Source of the DNA: Parietichytrium sp. I65-24A
Taxonomy: Eukaryota; Sar; Bigyra; Thraustochytrida; Thraustochytriidae
Length of the DNA stretch: 64,000 bases
NCBI GenBank assembly: GCA_012862575.1
Contig: BLSF01000107.1
Coordinates: forward strand, 2,792 to 66,791
Direction of reading: 5' to 3'
Part shown: positions 31,067 through 41,214 of the stretch, piece after piece
How the letters are laid out: every line of letters starts with the position of its first letter
Position numbering within the stretch: the stretch's first letter is position 1
Position numbers and translations under genes: made by a program
Notes under the pieces: model-generated
Told to the model about the DNA's origin: nothing
The model's database searches: none
Seen by the model: only the letters and a program-made list of their open reading frames with translations

Positions 31067-33094
31067 GAGAATCGTGAAATGGTGTTCTCAATCTGGGACT
31101 ACGGCGGCCAACAAGTGTTTTACCTCCTTCACCATCTGTTCCTCACGCAATTCTCGGTGTACCTTGTTGTTTTTGACATGTTCAAGATGAAGACAGACAC
31201 AGAGGCTGAGTTGGACTGCGTGGAGTTCTGGCTGCGCTCAATCATGATGCATGCCGCAGACTGTCCAATTCTTTTGGTAGGAACCCGTTTGGACGTAATT
31301 TCATCTCCCTCCGATCACGCCGCGCTGGATAAACTCCTTGAACAGCGCCTCGAGAAGATCAAGACAGATCAGACGTGGAATGTGCAGCGCAACGTTGGTC
31401 AAGACATCTGGTTTCACCCCATCGACAACATGTCCGACGACCCCGATCGTGCGGCTGACCTGCGAAACAAGCTCATTGTACAGTGCACAAGCCTCGATAT
31501 TCCTTGGAACAAGTTTTTACGGGAGCCTGTATCGATAAAATGGATTGTACTACTGGACGTTCTCATGGGGATCAAAGACAGGTCTTACTTGCGCCTTGAG
31601 GAGGTCTATGTATTGGCACAAGAGCGCGCAAAGCTTAACGACCGTGACGAAGTGGACGCGATGCTCGAATACTTTCATAATCTCGGACAGCTAATACACC
31701 TCACTCGCACGAAAGCCCTCAAGGAGTTTGTGGTGATTCAGCCACAGTGGCTGGTGGACCAACTTGCCAGAGTGCTCCGGGAGGAATTGCATCTCAAGGC
31801 TTCCAATTGGGAAAAGGTGAAGAACGAGGTGAAAGCACAGCTGCTTCAGACAGACTACGAAGAATTGTACGGTCATCGCTTGGACGACCATCCTGCCGCC
31901 AAAGGCAAAGGCGGAAAAGCTTCGGCAAGCTTACTAAAGCTGCTGTGGAGAGACGAGCCTTTCTACTTCTTGCTGAGTATGATGAAGGAGATGATGTTGC
32001 TGTGTCAATGGCCGGGCGATAGTGAGCGATTTGTGGTGCCAAGCCTCTCGCCGCATGCTGACGATGATGTGCAGAGTGACATATTGGCAAAGTTTGATAG
32101 CTCAGAGACCCTCGCCTTCCGGTTCCGCTTTAAGTACCTTCCGAAAGGCGTTTTTCACAGGTTCTTGTGCGGATACCTCCGCATCTTTGACGTGCAGGAC
32201 AACTGGAAGACGAAGAAGTCCATCTGGAGCAATTTCGTGGAAACTCGCGTTAGCGGCACAGACATCCTTTTTTGCTGCGATGAGCGCACCAGCACGATCA
32301 CAGTCAAGCTCAAGAATCCGGGCGGTGCAATCGAGGTTGCTTACTTGACTGGAGCTCTCATGGAGGTGTTCGATGGCCAGGACACGGTATTCATGTCAGA
32401 CTCTTTGAAGCCAGAATTCGAGTGCGAGTCCGAGCTTGAGAGGGGTGTATGGGCAACGTACAAAGACGTTCGCAAAGGTTGCGAGAAGGACACCAACGTG
32501 TCATCAATCTCGGATTGCCGCGACCTCGTCGCTCGTAAGCATTTTGCGCACATGGACGTTCAAGGTACGTTTCGAAGTGTTCAAGTTGCCAACCTAGACA
32601 ACAGACGACCTGTCGATAAGCAGTACGACGTGTTTCTATCTCACAACTGGGGGCCGGACGAGCTCAAGCGCGACAATCATGCCCGCGTGCGAATTCTCGA
32701 TAGGCAACTCCGAAGCAAAGGGCTCAAGGTCTTCTTCGACGAAAACGAGATGGTTGGCGACATCGACGCAGCGATGTCTCGTGCGATCGATAACTCCGCC
32801 GTCTTTATCGTATGCGCCACGAGGCGATACATGCAGAAAGTCAACAGCGGCAAAAGAGCAGACAACTGCTGGGCAGAGTTCCAGTACGCCGCAGCTCGGA
32901 ATCGCCCCGTGGCCACGGTTGTGATGGAGCCCAAAATGACTTGTCAGGGAGACTGGGTAGGCAAGTTTGGACTTCGAATGCCTTCCAACCTTTTCACGGA
33001 GATGACGGATGATAAAGATCTCTGCAGCGAAGCTCTTATCCACAAACTGATGGACCAAGTCGATGCCGTAAAGAGAGAATCCGAATTAAACTAG
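31067..33094 (+). CDS. Roc-COR-TIR protein, C-terminal part (N-terminus lost in gap)
   Basis: 676 codons in one exon, ending at TAG 33092. It opens within the Roc GTPase at switch II (WDYGGQQVF, the DxGGQ G3 motif), then FDMFKM and ILLVGTRLD (G4 position). COR follows (about residues 155-420, with LGQLIHL and VVIQPQWLVDQL). The last 170 residues are a TIR domain: YDVFLSHNWG, then DEN.M, SAVFIVCATRRYM and NCWAEFQYAA, where the Glu fits the catalytic glutamate of NAD-cleaving TIRs. Roco proteins use the LRR as sensor and Roc-COR as a GTP-driven dimer switch; TIR effectors signal in immunity and cell death. No kinase domain is present. The G1 P-loop cannot be seen because of the N at 31066. The function as an immune-type receptor is inferred from the architecture. 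Confidence 0.88.
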   Translation, partial: ENREMVFSIWDYGGQQVFYLLHHLFLTQFSVYLVVFDMFKMKTDTEAELDCVEFWLRSIMMHAADCPILLVGTRLDVISSPSDHAALDKLLEQRLEKIKTDQTWNVQRNVGQDIWFHPIDNMSDDPDRAADLRNKLIVQCTSLDIPWNKFLREPVSIKWIVLLDVLMGIKDRSYLRLEEVYVLAQERAKLNDRDEVDAMLEYFHNLGQLIHLTRTKALKEFVVIQPQWLVDQLARVLREELHLKASNWEKVKNEVKAQLLQTDYEELYGHRLDDHPAAKGKGGKASASLLKLLWRDEPFYFLLSMMKEMMLLCQWPGDSERFVVPSLSPHADDDVQSDILAKFDSSETLAFRFRFKYLPKGVFHRFLCGYLRIFDVQDNWKTKKSIWSNFVETRVSGTDILFCCDERTSTITVKLKNPGGAIEVAYLTGALMEVFDGQDTVFMSDSLKPEFECESELERGVWATYKDVRKGCEKDTNVSSISDCRDLVARKHFAHMDVQGTFRSVQVANLDNRRPVDKQYDVFLSHNWGPDELKRDNHARVRILDRQLRSKGLKVFFDENEMVGDIDAAMSRAIDNSAVFIVCATRRYMQKVNSGKRADNCWAEFQYAAARNRPVATVVMEPKMTCQGDWVGKFGLRMPSNLFTEMTDDKDLCSEALIHKLMDQVDAVKRESELN

Positions 33095-33109
33095 CTGTTA
33101 TTTCTTACT

Positions 33110-33331
33110 CTAAAATGCTTTTACGTGCTTGCTCTTGCCGAAAGTGCGTCCGAGAACGCTAGAATTTTTGGAGTACGTAAGGTTCATCATCACTTCCTCT
33201 GACTTTGTCTCGTTGTGCATCATGACGTATTTGAACGACCCTGGCAGGATGTTGTTGATCACCACGAGAAAAGACGAAATTGTGTCACGAGATGTCAGAG
33301 AAGTCGCTCCGTCGTTCTGTACAACGAACAA
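33110..33331 (-). CDS. Possible last exon of an unknown minus-strand gene
   Basis: A minus-strand frame of about 70 codons ends at 33110, converging on the Roco stop at 33094. It reads like protein (SSFLVVINNILPGSFKYVM, then MNLTYSKNSSVLG) and is preceded by a good acceptor (ttgttcgttgtacag near 33320). A Cys-containing start (MSRNTCNSCNRTN) near 33525 could be an upstream exon, but no donor joins them convincingly. No family is recognised. Confidence 0.25.
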   Translation of the reverse strand: MFVVQNDGATSLTSRDTISSFLVVINNILPGSFKYVMMHNETKSEEVMMNLTYSKNSSVLGRTFGKSKHVKAF

Positions 33332-33561
33332 GACCAGACATTGTCAGGAGATGAATGATTCACTGACTTATGGGTGTGAACGTAAGCGTCAGTTTCATCT
33401 TCCAAACTCAGAGTGCAGGCGGATAGAGCAGACGGGAGCAGAAAACTTGGTTTCTCCGCGAAGAGCGGCATCGTCGTCCGTTCGCATTCGTCCTGTTGCA
33501 AGAGTTGCAAGTGTTACGAGACATTCATACATGAGACTCGTAAACGCGAGGGCATCCAACT

Positions 33562-33584
33562 AAGACCTGCAGAGTGCAGGTCTT
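33562..33584. repeat. Perfect hairpin, 10-base arms, right flank of LRR-Roco locus
   Basis: AAGACCTGCA, loop GAG, then TGCAGGTCTT. It has the same core and loop length as the two hairpins at 27373 and 27457, and together the three bracket the whole LRR-Roc-COR-TIR locus. Confidence 0.85.
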
Positions 33585-33737
33585 TGCTTGGCTATCCTAG
33601 ATCCTACTGAGTCTTCTCTTTTCTTGGTTCTTTGCCAGGTTCCTCGAAGAACCTAAGGCGCCCAAGAAAGAACCGAGAAGGAAGAACCGAAAAGAAAGAA
33701 CCGAAAAGAAATGAAAAGAAATGAAAAGAAATGAAAT

Positions 33738-34349
33738 GAAAAGAAAAGAAAAGAAAAGAAAAGAAAAGAAAAGAAAAGAAAAGAAAAGAAAAGAAAAGAA
33801 AAGAAAAGAAAAGAAAAGAAAAGAAAAGAAAAGAAAAGAAAAGAAAAGAAAAGAAAAGAAAAGAAAAGAAAAGAAAAGAAAAGAAAAGAAAAGAAAAGAA
33901 AAGAAAAGAAAAGAAAAGAAAAGAAAAGAAAAGAAAAGAAAAGAAAAGAAAAGAAAAGAAAAGAAAAGAAAAGAAAAGAAAAGAAAAGAAAAGAAAAGAA
34001 AAGAAAAGAAAAGAAAAGAAAAGAAAAGAAAAGAAAAGAAAAGAAAAGAAAAGAAAAGAAAAGAAAAGAAAAGAAAAGAAAAGAAAAGAAAAGAAAAGAA
34101 AAGAAAAGAAAAGAAAAGAAAAGAAAAGAAAAGAAAAGAAAAGAAAAGAAAAGAAAAGAAAAGAAAAGAAAAGAAAAGAAAAGAAAAGAAAAGAAAAGAA
34201 AAGAAAAGAAAAGAAAAGAAAAGAAAAGAAAAGAAAAGAAAAGAAAAGAAAAGAAAAGAAAAGAAAAGAAAAGAAAAGAAAAGAAAAGAAAAGAAAAGAA
34301 AAGAAAAGAAAAGAAAAGAAAAGAAAAGAAAAGAAAAGAAAAGAAAAGA
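33738..34349. repeat. (AAAAG)n microsatellite, about 120 units
   Basis: About 610 bases of essentially uninterrupted AAAAG. It yields long artefactual Lys/Arg/Glu frames on the plus strand and Phe/Ser/Leu frames on the minus strand in all phases. The true length is likely uncertain in any assembly. Confidence 0.97.
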
Positions 34350-34594
34350 GAAGAAAAGAAGAGAAGAGAAAGAACCAGAAAGAGATAAAGAGACAAGCAA
34401 GTAAGAAGCAAAAGAAATGAGGAACGAGCAAGTAAGAGGAGCGAGAGATAGTGATGCATGAAAAGGGGCAAGGGAAGGCATTGCATTAATCTCAAGAGAT
34501 CCCAAACGCTCTTCTTTCGAGCGTTGGTCCTGCGCAAATCGGGGCCGTTCTTATTACAGCATCTTGGCGGCGATTGACATCAAGCGAGCGAACG

Positions 34595-35154
34595 ATGGGA
34601 GAGCTCGACCCATTTGCGGTGTTTCTGGAGGACACGGCGCTGGCAGGATACGGAGAGGTGCGTGATTTGTATTTTCTTTGTTGTTGTGGTCCATTTTGGC
34701 GAGAGGGAATTTGCACTGGCGCTGACTCGAAGGGTTAAAGGAAGAGGACTCGGAAATGGAAGCCGCAGACGCGCAAGTCTGGAGCGCCCTCACAGAATGC
34801 CATCTGTGCCTGGTAGGTTTGGGAGACTTTGTTCCGGAGCTAGTCGAACTGGAGGAAATATTGGACAGCGCCGAACGAAAAGCCGCCGCTCAAACGGCTT
34901 GCGATGCAATTCCAAGCGCGAAACATGACATTCCGACGCGCCAAAACCCGCCCGATGCTCCAAACCAACCTGGCTCTCAACACACTACCGGAGCGACAGG
35001 GAAAAGGCAGCTAACCACAGCTACTGAATCCAGTGCAGGCCAACATCTTTGCGAACAATCTCTCTCGCTAATTGTTCGAGCCCCCGATCTCGCTGCTTCA
35101 GCAGCTGTGGGGCATTCGTCCGTGGAAGGAGGGGTCGCTTCCCAAATCGTTTAG
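34595..35154 (+). CDS. Small two-exon gene of unknown function
   Basis: Exon 1, 34595-34657, encodes MGELDPFAVFLEDTALAGYGE's 21 codons; intron 34658-34740 (gtgcgt..aaag); exon 2, 34741-35154, opens with an acidic stretch (EEDSE) and a Leu/Glu-rich helix (LVELEEILDSAERKAA), then a polar tail rich in Pro, Gln, Thr and Ser. About 158 residues. No family is recognised. The intron call rests on the sites and on acidic, protein-like reading on both sides. An alternative is a start at ATG 34756 without exon 1. Confidence 0.45.
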
Positions 35155-36991
35155 AGGCTCTTGGATACTCGCAGTCATTAGGGCCTCAAGTCCATCACGG
35201 GATTCGTTCACTATCAATCAAAACAACACAAGATGAAACGCCTTCAAGAATACGCGTTAACCTATTCTAATTCTGAATCAATAATTTGAAAATTTTCCGA
35301 AGAAAAAAAAGTACTGGACTTCGACACATCGCAGAGGCAAAGCTTTCAAGTCAAAAGCTGTCAGTTTCAGCGCTCGCTGTCAGAAGCAGTCGAGAGGACA
35401 AAAATACGGGTGCACGTACTGACTGCCAGTACGATGTTGCACCAACAGGTCAGGAGACGTTGCAATCGTGTCAGTGAAACGATGCTCCTTCCCCTGACTG
35501 AATTCGATTCCTCGACTAGCGAGGCTTACGCGCGCCGCTTGAATTCAGAGTCATGATTCAGAGCAGTGGAAGGTCCTCCATTGGAAGCTTCCGAACGGTT
35601 TTCTGTTTCTGAAACCGTCCAGGGGCGAAGCCAATTCTCTGCCTCCCATCATGCATCGGCAAACCAACAACCGGCCAGCGCAAGTTCCACCAGGAGGCCA
35701 TACAGGGCCACAGTCTTTCAGCAGAAGTCGGATACGTGCAAAACGCTTCATTTTCTTTCTTACTTCCGTTCTTTCTTTCACTATCTCCCTCTCCACTGCT
35801 CGCGCCATCGCGACTTCTCGCCAGCCGCATCGTCACAGGTCACTTCAAGCTAGTTCTTGGCGAATTCACTGCGAGTAAGCTTACAGAACAACGGATGGCG
35901 CGGGAGAGATCGACTGATAAGTTTACGTGACAAGAGAAGCAATCGCTCGTGTCTTTCTAAACTTGGACTTTGGAGGGGGGTGTTGAATTATTCACTACTC
36001 CAACCAAATTTATCAATTTTTAAAACATTCAGAAGAAAATTCTGCTAATTGGAACAGTAGCAAGTATTATGAGCTAGTTAGTACGGTAAGTTTCCTGTAA
36101 CCATGCAATGCTTAATACCTTAGGACCACCGCGGCGGTACTATGGTCTCTCTCGTTAGAGGCTACCTAACGGAACACGTAGTCGTTCTTCGGTGACATAC
36201 GCTCTCCTCCGCGCTGAAAAGTAGTCCTATACGGAGAGGGTAGCAAGGTGCTAGCATTGGGAGGAACTTGAGTGCGACGGAATTTTGCCGCGCTAGCGCT
36301 GAGGTCGCTCTTGTTGTTTTGTTTGTTTGATTGATTGAATTTGATAGTTTTGATTTAGATAGCTTTGGTCGGAGAGGCTGTGGAAGCTGCGACGGTCGCG
36401 GAGCACAGGAGAACAATGACTGTGGAACGGAGTTAAGCTTAAGAATGCTTAGTTTTGAGTTTGAGTTTGAGCATGGTAGTGTTTCGCAGGCGAGTGACGA
36501 AAGCATTTTCTCTTGCGGAATTCAGGATGGTACGGTTGTTCCTGGTGATGCCAGTAGTAGCATTGGCTGTGGGATCATCCATGGCTGTCGATGAGTGTAG
36601 TATATGTCTAACTCTGCACTGCACACGATTGGACCGCGCCAATGGTTCCAGGTGTAGAACGTAGATGCCAAGATACAAAAAGTGGCCGACAAAGACCTGA
36701 GAGCGCAAGGTGCTTTGTCCCGAGTTTTGGCCTGAAAATGAAATAGCTCGCTGTCAATGCCATTCCTATCACTCACAAAATTGGTTTTTATGTGGGTTCG
36801 CACTTTGATGTGATCAGGTAGGGGAACAACGCAGGGGAGGACCGTCTAATTATAATCTTGTTTGGCTCAACACAAGCAAACCCGATCGCACAAGTCGGAG
36901 AACGCAGATGATGCACTGATTCTTCGCCAGATCGTCTCGGCTCTGCATTCACATTCGCAGCGTGCAAGTCGTTGATGCGTGGCTTGTAAAG
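35155..36991. other. Gene-poor region
   Basis: No convincing gene. Short frames near 35560-35850 (both strands) and 36331-36594 lack protein-like character. The last few hundred bases should hold the promoter of the surface-protein gene. Confidence 0.5.
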
Positions 36992-39139
36992 ATGCTTGCT
37001 CGCGTTTGGCTCATCGCAGCTGTTGCAGCTCAGCTGACGGGGCCTTCTGCAGCGCAGTCGCTCTCTGAGCTGTTTTGCAATTGCACAAGCTGCTGCCAAG
37101 TCACGGAATTGGACTTTGCAACGGAAGAATACGTCACGATTCCAGGGAAACCGACCAGCACAGTCACGTGGCCGGTGGACTCCGTCTCGTACGACATCGT
37201 CGTGGGCTGGGCACTGCCCACGCGTCTCACAAACTATGACTTTGTGGCCACACAGACAGTGGATTGTGCGAATTCGAAGGCGTATGTTACGAACGTGGCC
37301 CAGACTATGACACCCGCTGTCGTCAGCATGGCGCAGGCGAGCACCAAGGGATGCATCGTAGATTGGGATGGTGTGTTTGAGGACTCTTTCTCGTTTGCGT
37401 ACGACGACCTCGTCGTTTTCTTTGCCTTCAAGGAAGTCAGGAACGCAGATACGGACCTGTACATTTTTCCAGACTCCGATGGGGAAATTGAAACCCAATA
37501 CGACCTCAACAGGCCACTCTTTGTTACGGACGTATTCGCTTTGGCCAAAGAAGACTCTGACGAATTTCAGGTCGAGGTGGGGCTGCGCTATTTTGAAGAG
37601 ACTGACAAGACTGAGTGCCCGCTACCAGGATACCTCATGGTCAGCGTTGGGGATTGTGAATCCGTAAAACTCACCTCCAAAGGTGGGGACAGTCTTTCCC
37701 GGTCGTACGCTCAGGATCTGTCACTCTCTGATCTGGAAAGCTGCGCCTCAGAGAGAGTGGAACAAAATGGATACTTGCTCTATACGCTGGTATTTGTGAT
37801 TCAGGAAGACGAGGCGAAGACAGCCAACAAATGCGACGACACGAAGAATCTCGTGTACTACAATACCACCGTGGCCTACCTAAATGTGGACAGCACCGTG
37901 AGTGGCTCGACCGAGGTCCAAGATGTGTCCAACCTGCGTACAGTTCTCAAGGACTATGAAGTCCTCGAAACCTGTGACGGCCTCTTTAGCGAACAGGCGA
38001 CCTTGAGCTTTACTCTTGAGACGCGAGTTTCCGACAACAGCTTTAAGAAGCTCAAGCCTCAGGACACACTCGATTTGGAAGATGCCACATTCGAGCTCGA
38101 CGACAGCAGTTTGGATTGTTCGAAATCCAACGGAGAGTATGTATGCGTGTACACGTATGTGTCTCAGATGTGCCTTTTGATGGACAACGACTACTCTGGA
38201 GATCAGGTCTCTTGCACATTTCAAAATTTGGGCCTTCTGGAGGTTGACGTGACTTATGTCCGTTCGGACAAGTCTACATCCTCAGCGTACACGTTTGTCG
38301 GCTCTCTGCCGGATGCAAGTTTCTCCAAATGTGCCACTCCAGCTGAACTTGTTACCTACAATGTAATGTACCCTGTTCAAGTCAGTATCGCGGAAGACGT
38401 CAGCGCCATTAATGAGCCTTTCGTCGTGGAACTCAAGTTCGCCAGCGACACCATGCAGGCAGATAGCCTCACCACGTTAAAAATATACGGGGTGAAGGTC
38501 ACTATCGGGCAAGTAAGCAGGTTTTTTACGGTGGAGAACAAGATAGCCTTGATGGACTATTCCTCTTCGCCATATTGGTCTGACGGGCACTTTTGCCGTT
38601 ATGAGCCAGCAGGATCAGACTCTTGCGCACCGTTCTATTCTGTGTACCAGAACGAGTACACTCTTGCTGACGTCAACACCTTTGGCAGCTCATCGAAGGG
38701 ATATTACAGCTGTCAAGATGTGAACGAGCGGAATGTAGATCGGTTCGTCTTCACTCCTAGCAAGTGGGAGGCGTTTAGCGAGCTCACCACGGAGACCGCA
38801 TTGACAGTATCAATAGAAGTGTCCGCGATGATAGACACTTGCGACTTTTACGGTGCAGCCCGTCTACTAGACTCCAGGAGTAGCAGCAGCACAACAGTGT
38901 ACAAGGTCGTCAACTCCAGTACCACTTACGTGTTGGGCGACTCTCAAACCACAGAGGATTCTGAAGTGTTCTCTGTGGCTCTTATTTCTGGTGGAGCGGT
39001 GATGTTTGGCGCAGCTGCAGGTGCTGTAGTCCTGTTTGCGTACCGACGCAAACGAAGGAAAATGCACCAGAAAGCCTCCACACACGTCCCGTTCACTGAC
39101 TTGATGTCTTATCAGCTTCCCCTTCACGCCGAAGTGTAA
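36992..39139 (+). CDS. Large type-I membrane (cell-surface) protein of unknown family
   Basis: 715 residues from ATG 36992. A signal peptide (MLARVWLIAAVAAQLTGPSAA) is followed by a Cys-containing ectodomain of about 640 residues with several N-glycosylation sequons (NCTS, NTTV, NSST) and evenly spread Asp/Ser/Thr. One transmembrane helix (ALISGGAVMFGAAAGAVVLF) and a basic tail (RRKRRK) follow, with about 40 cytoplasmic residues. The order gives an outside N-terminus and inside C-terminus. No named domain is recognised; repeated Asp-rich, beta-like stretches suggest a beta-sandwich ectodomain. A further ten codons upstream in frame begin only at a GTG. It could be an adhesion or cell-wall protein; function unknown. 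Confidence 0.85.
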   Translation: MLARVWLIAAVAAQLTGPSAAQSLSELFCNCTSCCQVTELDFATEEYVTIPGKPTSTVTWPVDSVSYDIVVGWALPTRLTNYDFVATQTVDCANSKAYVTNVAQTMTPAVVSMAQASTKGCIVDWDGVFEDSFSFAYDDLVVFFAFKEVRNADTDLYIFPDSDGEIETQYDLNRPLFVTDVFALAKEDSDEFQVEVGLRYFEETDKTECPLPGYLMVSVGDCESVKLTSKGGDSLSRSYAQDLSLSDLESCASERVEQNGYLLYTLVFVIQEDEAKTANKCDDTKNLVYYNTTVAYLNVDSTVSGSTEVQDVSNLRTVLKDYEVLETCDGLFSEQATLSFTLETRVSDNSFKKLKPQDTLDLEDATFELDDSSLDCSKSNGEYVCVYTYVSQMCLLMDNDYSGDQVSCTFQNLGLLEVDVTYVRSDKSTSSAYTFVGSLPDASFSKCATPAELVTYNVMYPVQVSIAEDVSAINEPFVVELKFASDTMQADSLTTLKIYGVKVTIGQVSRFFTVENKIALMDYSSSPYWSDGHFCRYEPAGSDSCAPFYSVYQNEYTLADVNTFGSSSKGYYSCQDVNERNVDRFVFTPSKWEAFSELTTETALTVSIEVSAMIDTCDFYGAARLLDSRSSSSTTVYKVVNSSTTYVLGDSQTTEDSEVFSVALISGGAVMFGAAAGAVVLFAYRRKRRKMHQKASTHVPFTDLMSYQLPLHAEV

Positions 39140-39394
39140 AATTTGAATAATACAGTACTCTAGTTTCAATTTGTGTAGCATTCATTCAAACACATCTCAA
39201 GTTACCTTCCAAAGAACGACTTTTACCAGGACGACGTTGGATGGGATGGAATGGGGCTGGCAGCTACAGTCGCGCGTACATCCGCGATGCTTTTGTTGTC
39301 GGGCTATAGGTCAGCTCCAAAATGTGAAAAAACGGCACCAAAGAAATCAGGTACATGTTTATCTTTCAAGGTTTCTATCACAGAAGAAGTTGAT

Positions 39395-40222
39395 CTAATC
39401 TCTCTCATCAACATTGAGCCGCAGCGGACCGTCAATCTTTGTGTATTCGTACATTCCTGCCAATGACTTGCAAATGCCATAATCGGGAACCAGTGGGATG
39501 GTGACACAGGCGAAATAGCCACACTTGAGAAGCGAAACAACCACCAATTGCTTCTTAGGATCATACTCTTCGAGTGCTTTTTGCAAGGATGGTCTTACAG
39601 TAGCAAGCTCAAAGTCGTCCTCGAAGGCCAATCCATCGAACTCGCCGAGGGTCAAGTACTGCACCTGCGCATAACGAGACAACTCCTTGCCCTGAAAATC
39701 TACCGCTGAATGGCCGTAAACCCACTCCTTCAGGGTCGCATTCGACTTTAAAAACACTGAGCCCCGGCCGCGCAGCTCGTAGAACCCCACAGCATAAGGG
39801 CACATGTACATCCGAATTCGGCGGAAGAGTTCCTCGAGCACAAAGTGCGTCTGGTCCACGTCAAGCCCCTGCTCCTTCTGAATCGCTGCTACAAGCGGGC
39901 ATTCTAATTTGTGTCGCATTTTCCAGTCCGCCTTCTGGCAGTCTCTTGAGCAGTACAACGCGCCGCACTTGCCACAGCGAAGCAGCTTGACAGGCTCGCT
40001 GCTGTCCCGAATCTGCATCCTCTGACCGCAACTCGCGTTCGAGCAAGACGGCTTCTCCGTTTCCTCCACTGCTGCATTCTCGCTCATTTCCGCATCGTAC
40101 TTGAGATTGTCCTCAAAGTTCCATCGCGGTTTGTCGCCCCAGCCCTGCTTGTCAAAGTCCTCCAACACTTGAGCACCTTTCTCAACCATTTCCTTCGTCT
40201 CACCGTTCATTTCGTCCGCCAT
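39395..40222 (-). CDS. MYND zinc-finger protein
   Basis: 275 residues from ATG 40222. The MYND-type zinc-binding set is visible: Cys60 and Cys65, Cys83 and Cys86, Cys91 and Cys95, His104 and Cys108 (LLRCGKCGALYCSRDCQKADW). MYND fingers bind proline-rich partner proteins. The C-terminal 150 residues are a folded-looking domain without a SET motif, so this is not an obvious SMYD methyltransferase. The N-terminal 55 residues are acidic and polar. It is divergent from the syntaxin gene, whose start lies about 1 kb away. Confidence 0.85.
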   Translation of the reverse strand: MADEMNGETKEMVEKGAQVLEDFDKQGWGDKPRWNFEDNLKYDAEMSENAAVEETEKPSCSNASCGQRMQIRDSSEPVKLLRCGKCGALYCSRDCQKADWKMRHKLECPLVAAIQKEQGLDVDQTHFVLEELFRRIRMYMCPYAVGFYELRGRGSVFLKSNATLKEWVYGHSAVDFQGKELSRYAQVQYLTLGEFDGLAFEDDFELATVRPSLQKALEEYDPKKQLVVVSLLKCGYFACVTIPLVPDYGICKSLAGMYEYTKIDGPLRLNVDERD

Positions 40223-41214
40223 TCTCTTGCGATTCCTTCTCTATCTCTATTCTAAATCTTGACCTCGATTGTCCTCCAAAGAATGCGTCCAAACCGCTCC
40301 GAATGTACCGAATGTAACGATTAGAAAGATGCTGTTTCTTCCGTCGCAGTTTCTTCGCCAAATCGACTGCTTCGCTGGAAAAGTTTTATAGTTTTGCACT
40401 TGCTTGTGCAACTTTCGTCGCACTTTTTTCCGCGGACACTTTCGCGTACGAGCAGATCCTCGCAGCGGTACACAAATTACTCGCCACGCTATTGCACCCT
40501 CTCCCGCCAACTATGCCTTCGCGCGCCGATCGAGAGCACCCCGCGCGCAATTTTGTCCCGCGCCACTCACTTTCCAGGCGCATCGGAGATCAAACGAACC
40601 GTTCCTCGTCCTTCGTACCCCAACACATACTATTCGTATTACTCACGATATGATTTGAATTTTGCATTATTTCCCACTCCACGAGTCACGATGGCGTTTG
40701 TGTGACGCGTGGTTGGTCAACTAGTAAGGTCATGTCGCGTCACATGGAGTAAAATTTCGTAACGATAATGACGACTAGGCCAACTGCACGTGCGGATAGT
40801 GCGGATAACTTACTTTTTGTTAGTGCGCAACTGAGACGGGTGACGTGGTCGCCTCTTCTGCGAGAGCGTTAGAGAGGTGCCCAGACCATCTCAGAATCAT
40901 AGATTTGCCCTTTCGAAGAAGGAAAGCATTGAATTGGATTGGATTGGATTGCATTGGATTGCATTGGATTGCAATTGGAAAGCCAAATCGACAGTGTGGA
41001 GAGTTTGGAGAGTGTGGAGAGTGGAAGTGGCTTTGGCATCTCAGCGTCTATGACTTCGTGCAGCGACTTTGGTGCATACTTGTTCGAAATTCCCACCCAC
41101 TCGCAGATCTATCTCGGCCGGGCGTCCAGGTTGGCATTTTGAGAGAGGGCTGAGCGTCTGATTGTTGTGACGGCTGGTGTAGCTTGCGACTTTGGAAGAA
41201 GCGGAGCTGAGAAG
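40223..41214. promoter_or_regulatory. Divergent intergenic region with ATTGG/ATTGC pentamers
   Basis: About 1 kb between the MYND gene (minus) and syntaxin-5 (plus). At 40927-40978 it holds a run of GGATTG, GCATTG and GAATTG units, about 240-290 bases before the syntaxin ATG. ATTGG is the reverse complement of the CCAAT box. No long frame. Confidence 0.45.
40927..40978 (+). repeat. ATTGG/ATTGC pentamer microsatellite
   Basis: About ten five-base units of the form (G/A/C)ATTG in succession. Confidence 0.9.

Larger units (their letters stand above)
33095..34594. other. Intergenic region: hairpin and giant pentamer repeat
   Basis: Apart from the weak minus-strand exon candidate, no gene is seen. 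The region contains the right-flank hairpin (33562-33584) and the AAAAG array (33738-34349), bordered by decaying GAAAAG/AAAGAAC variants on both sides. Confidence 0.6.

Noticed and set aside
33721-34505. Long Lys/Arg/Glu frame (plus) and Phe/Ser/Leu frames (minus)
   Set aside because: Pure translation of the AAAAG microsatellite; open in all phases on both strands.
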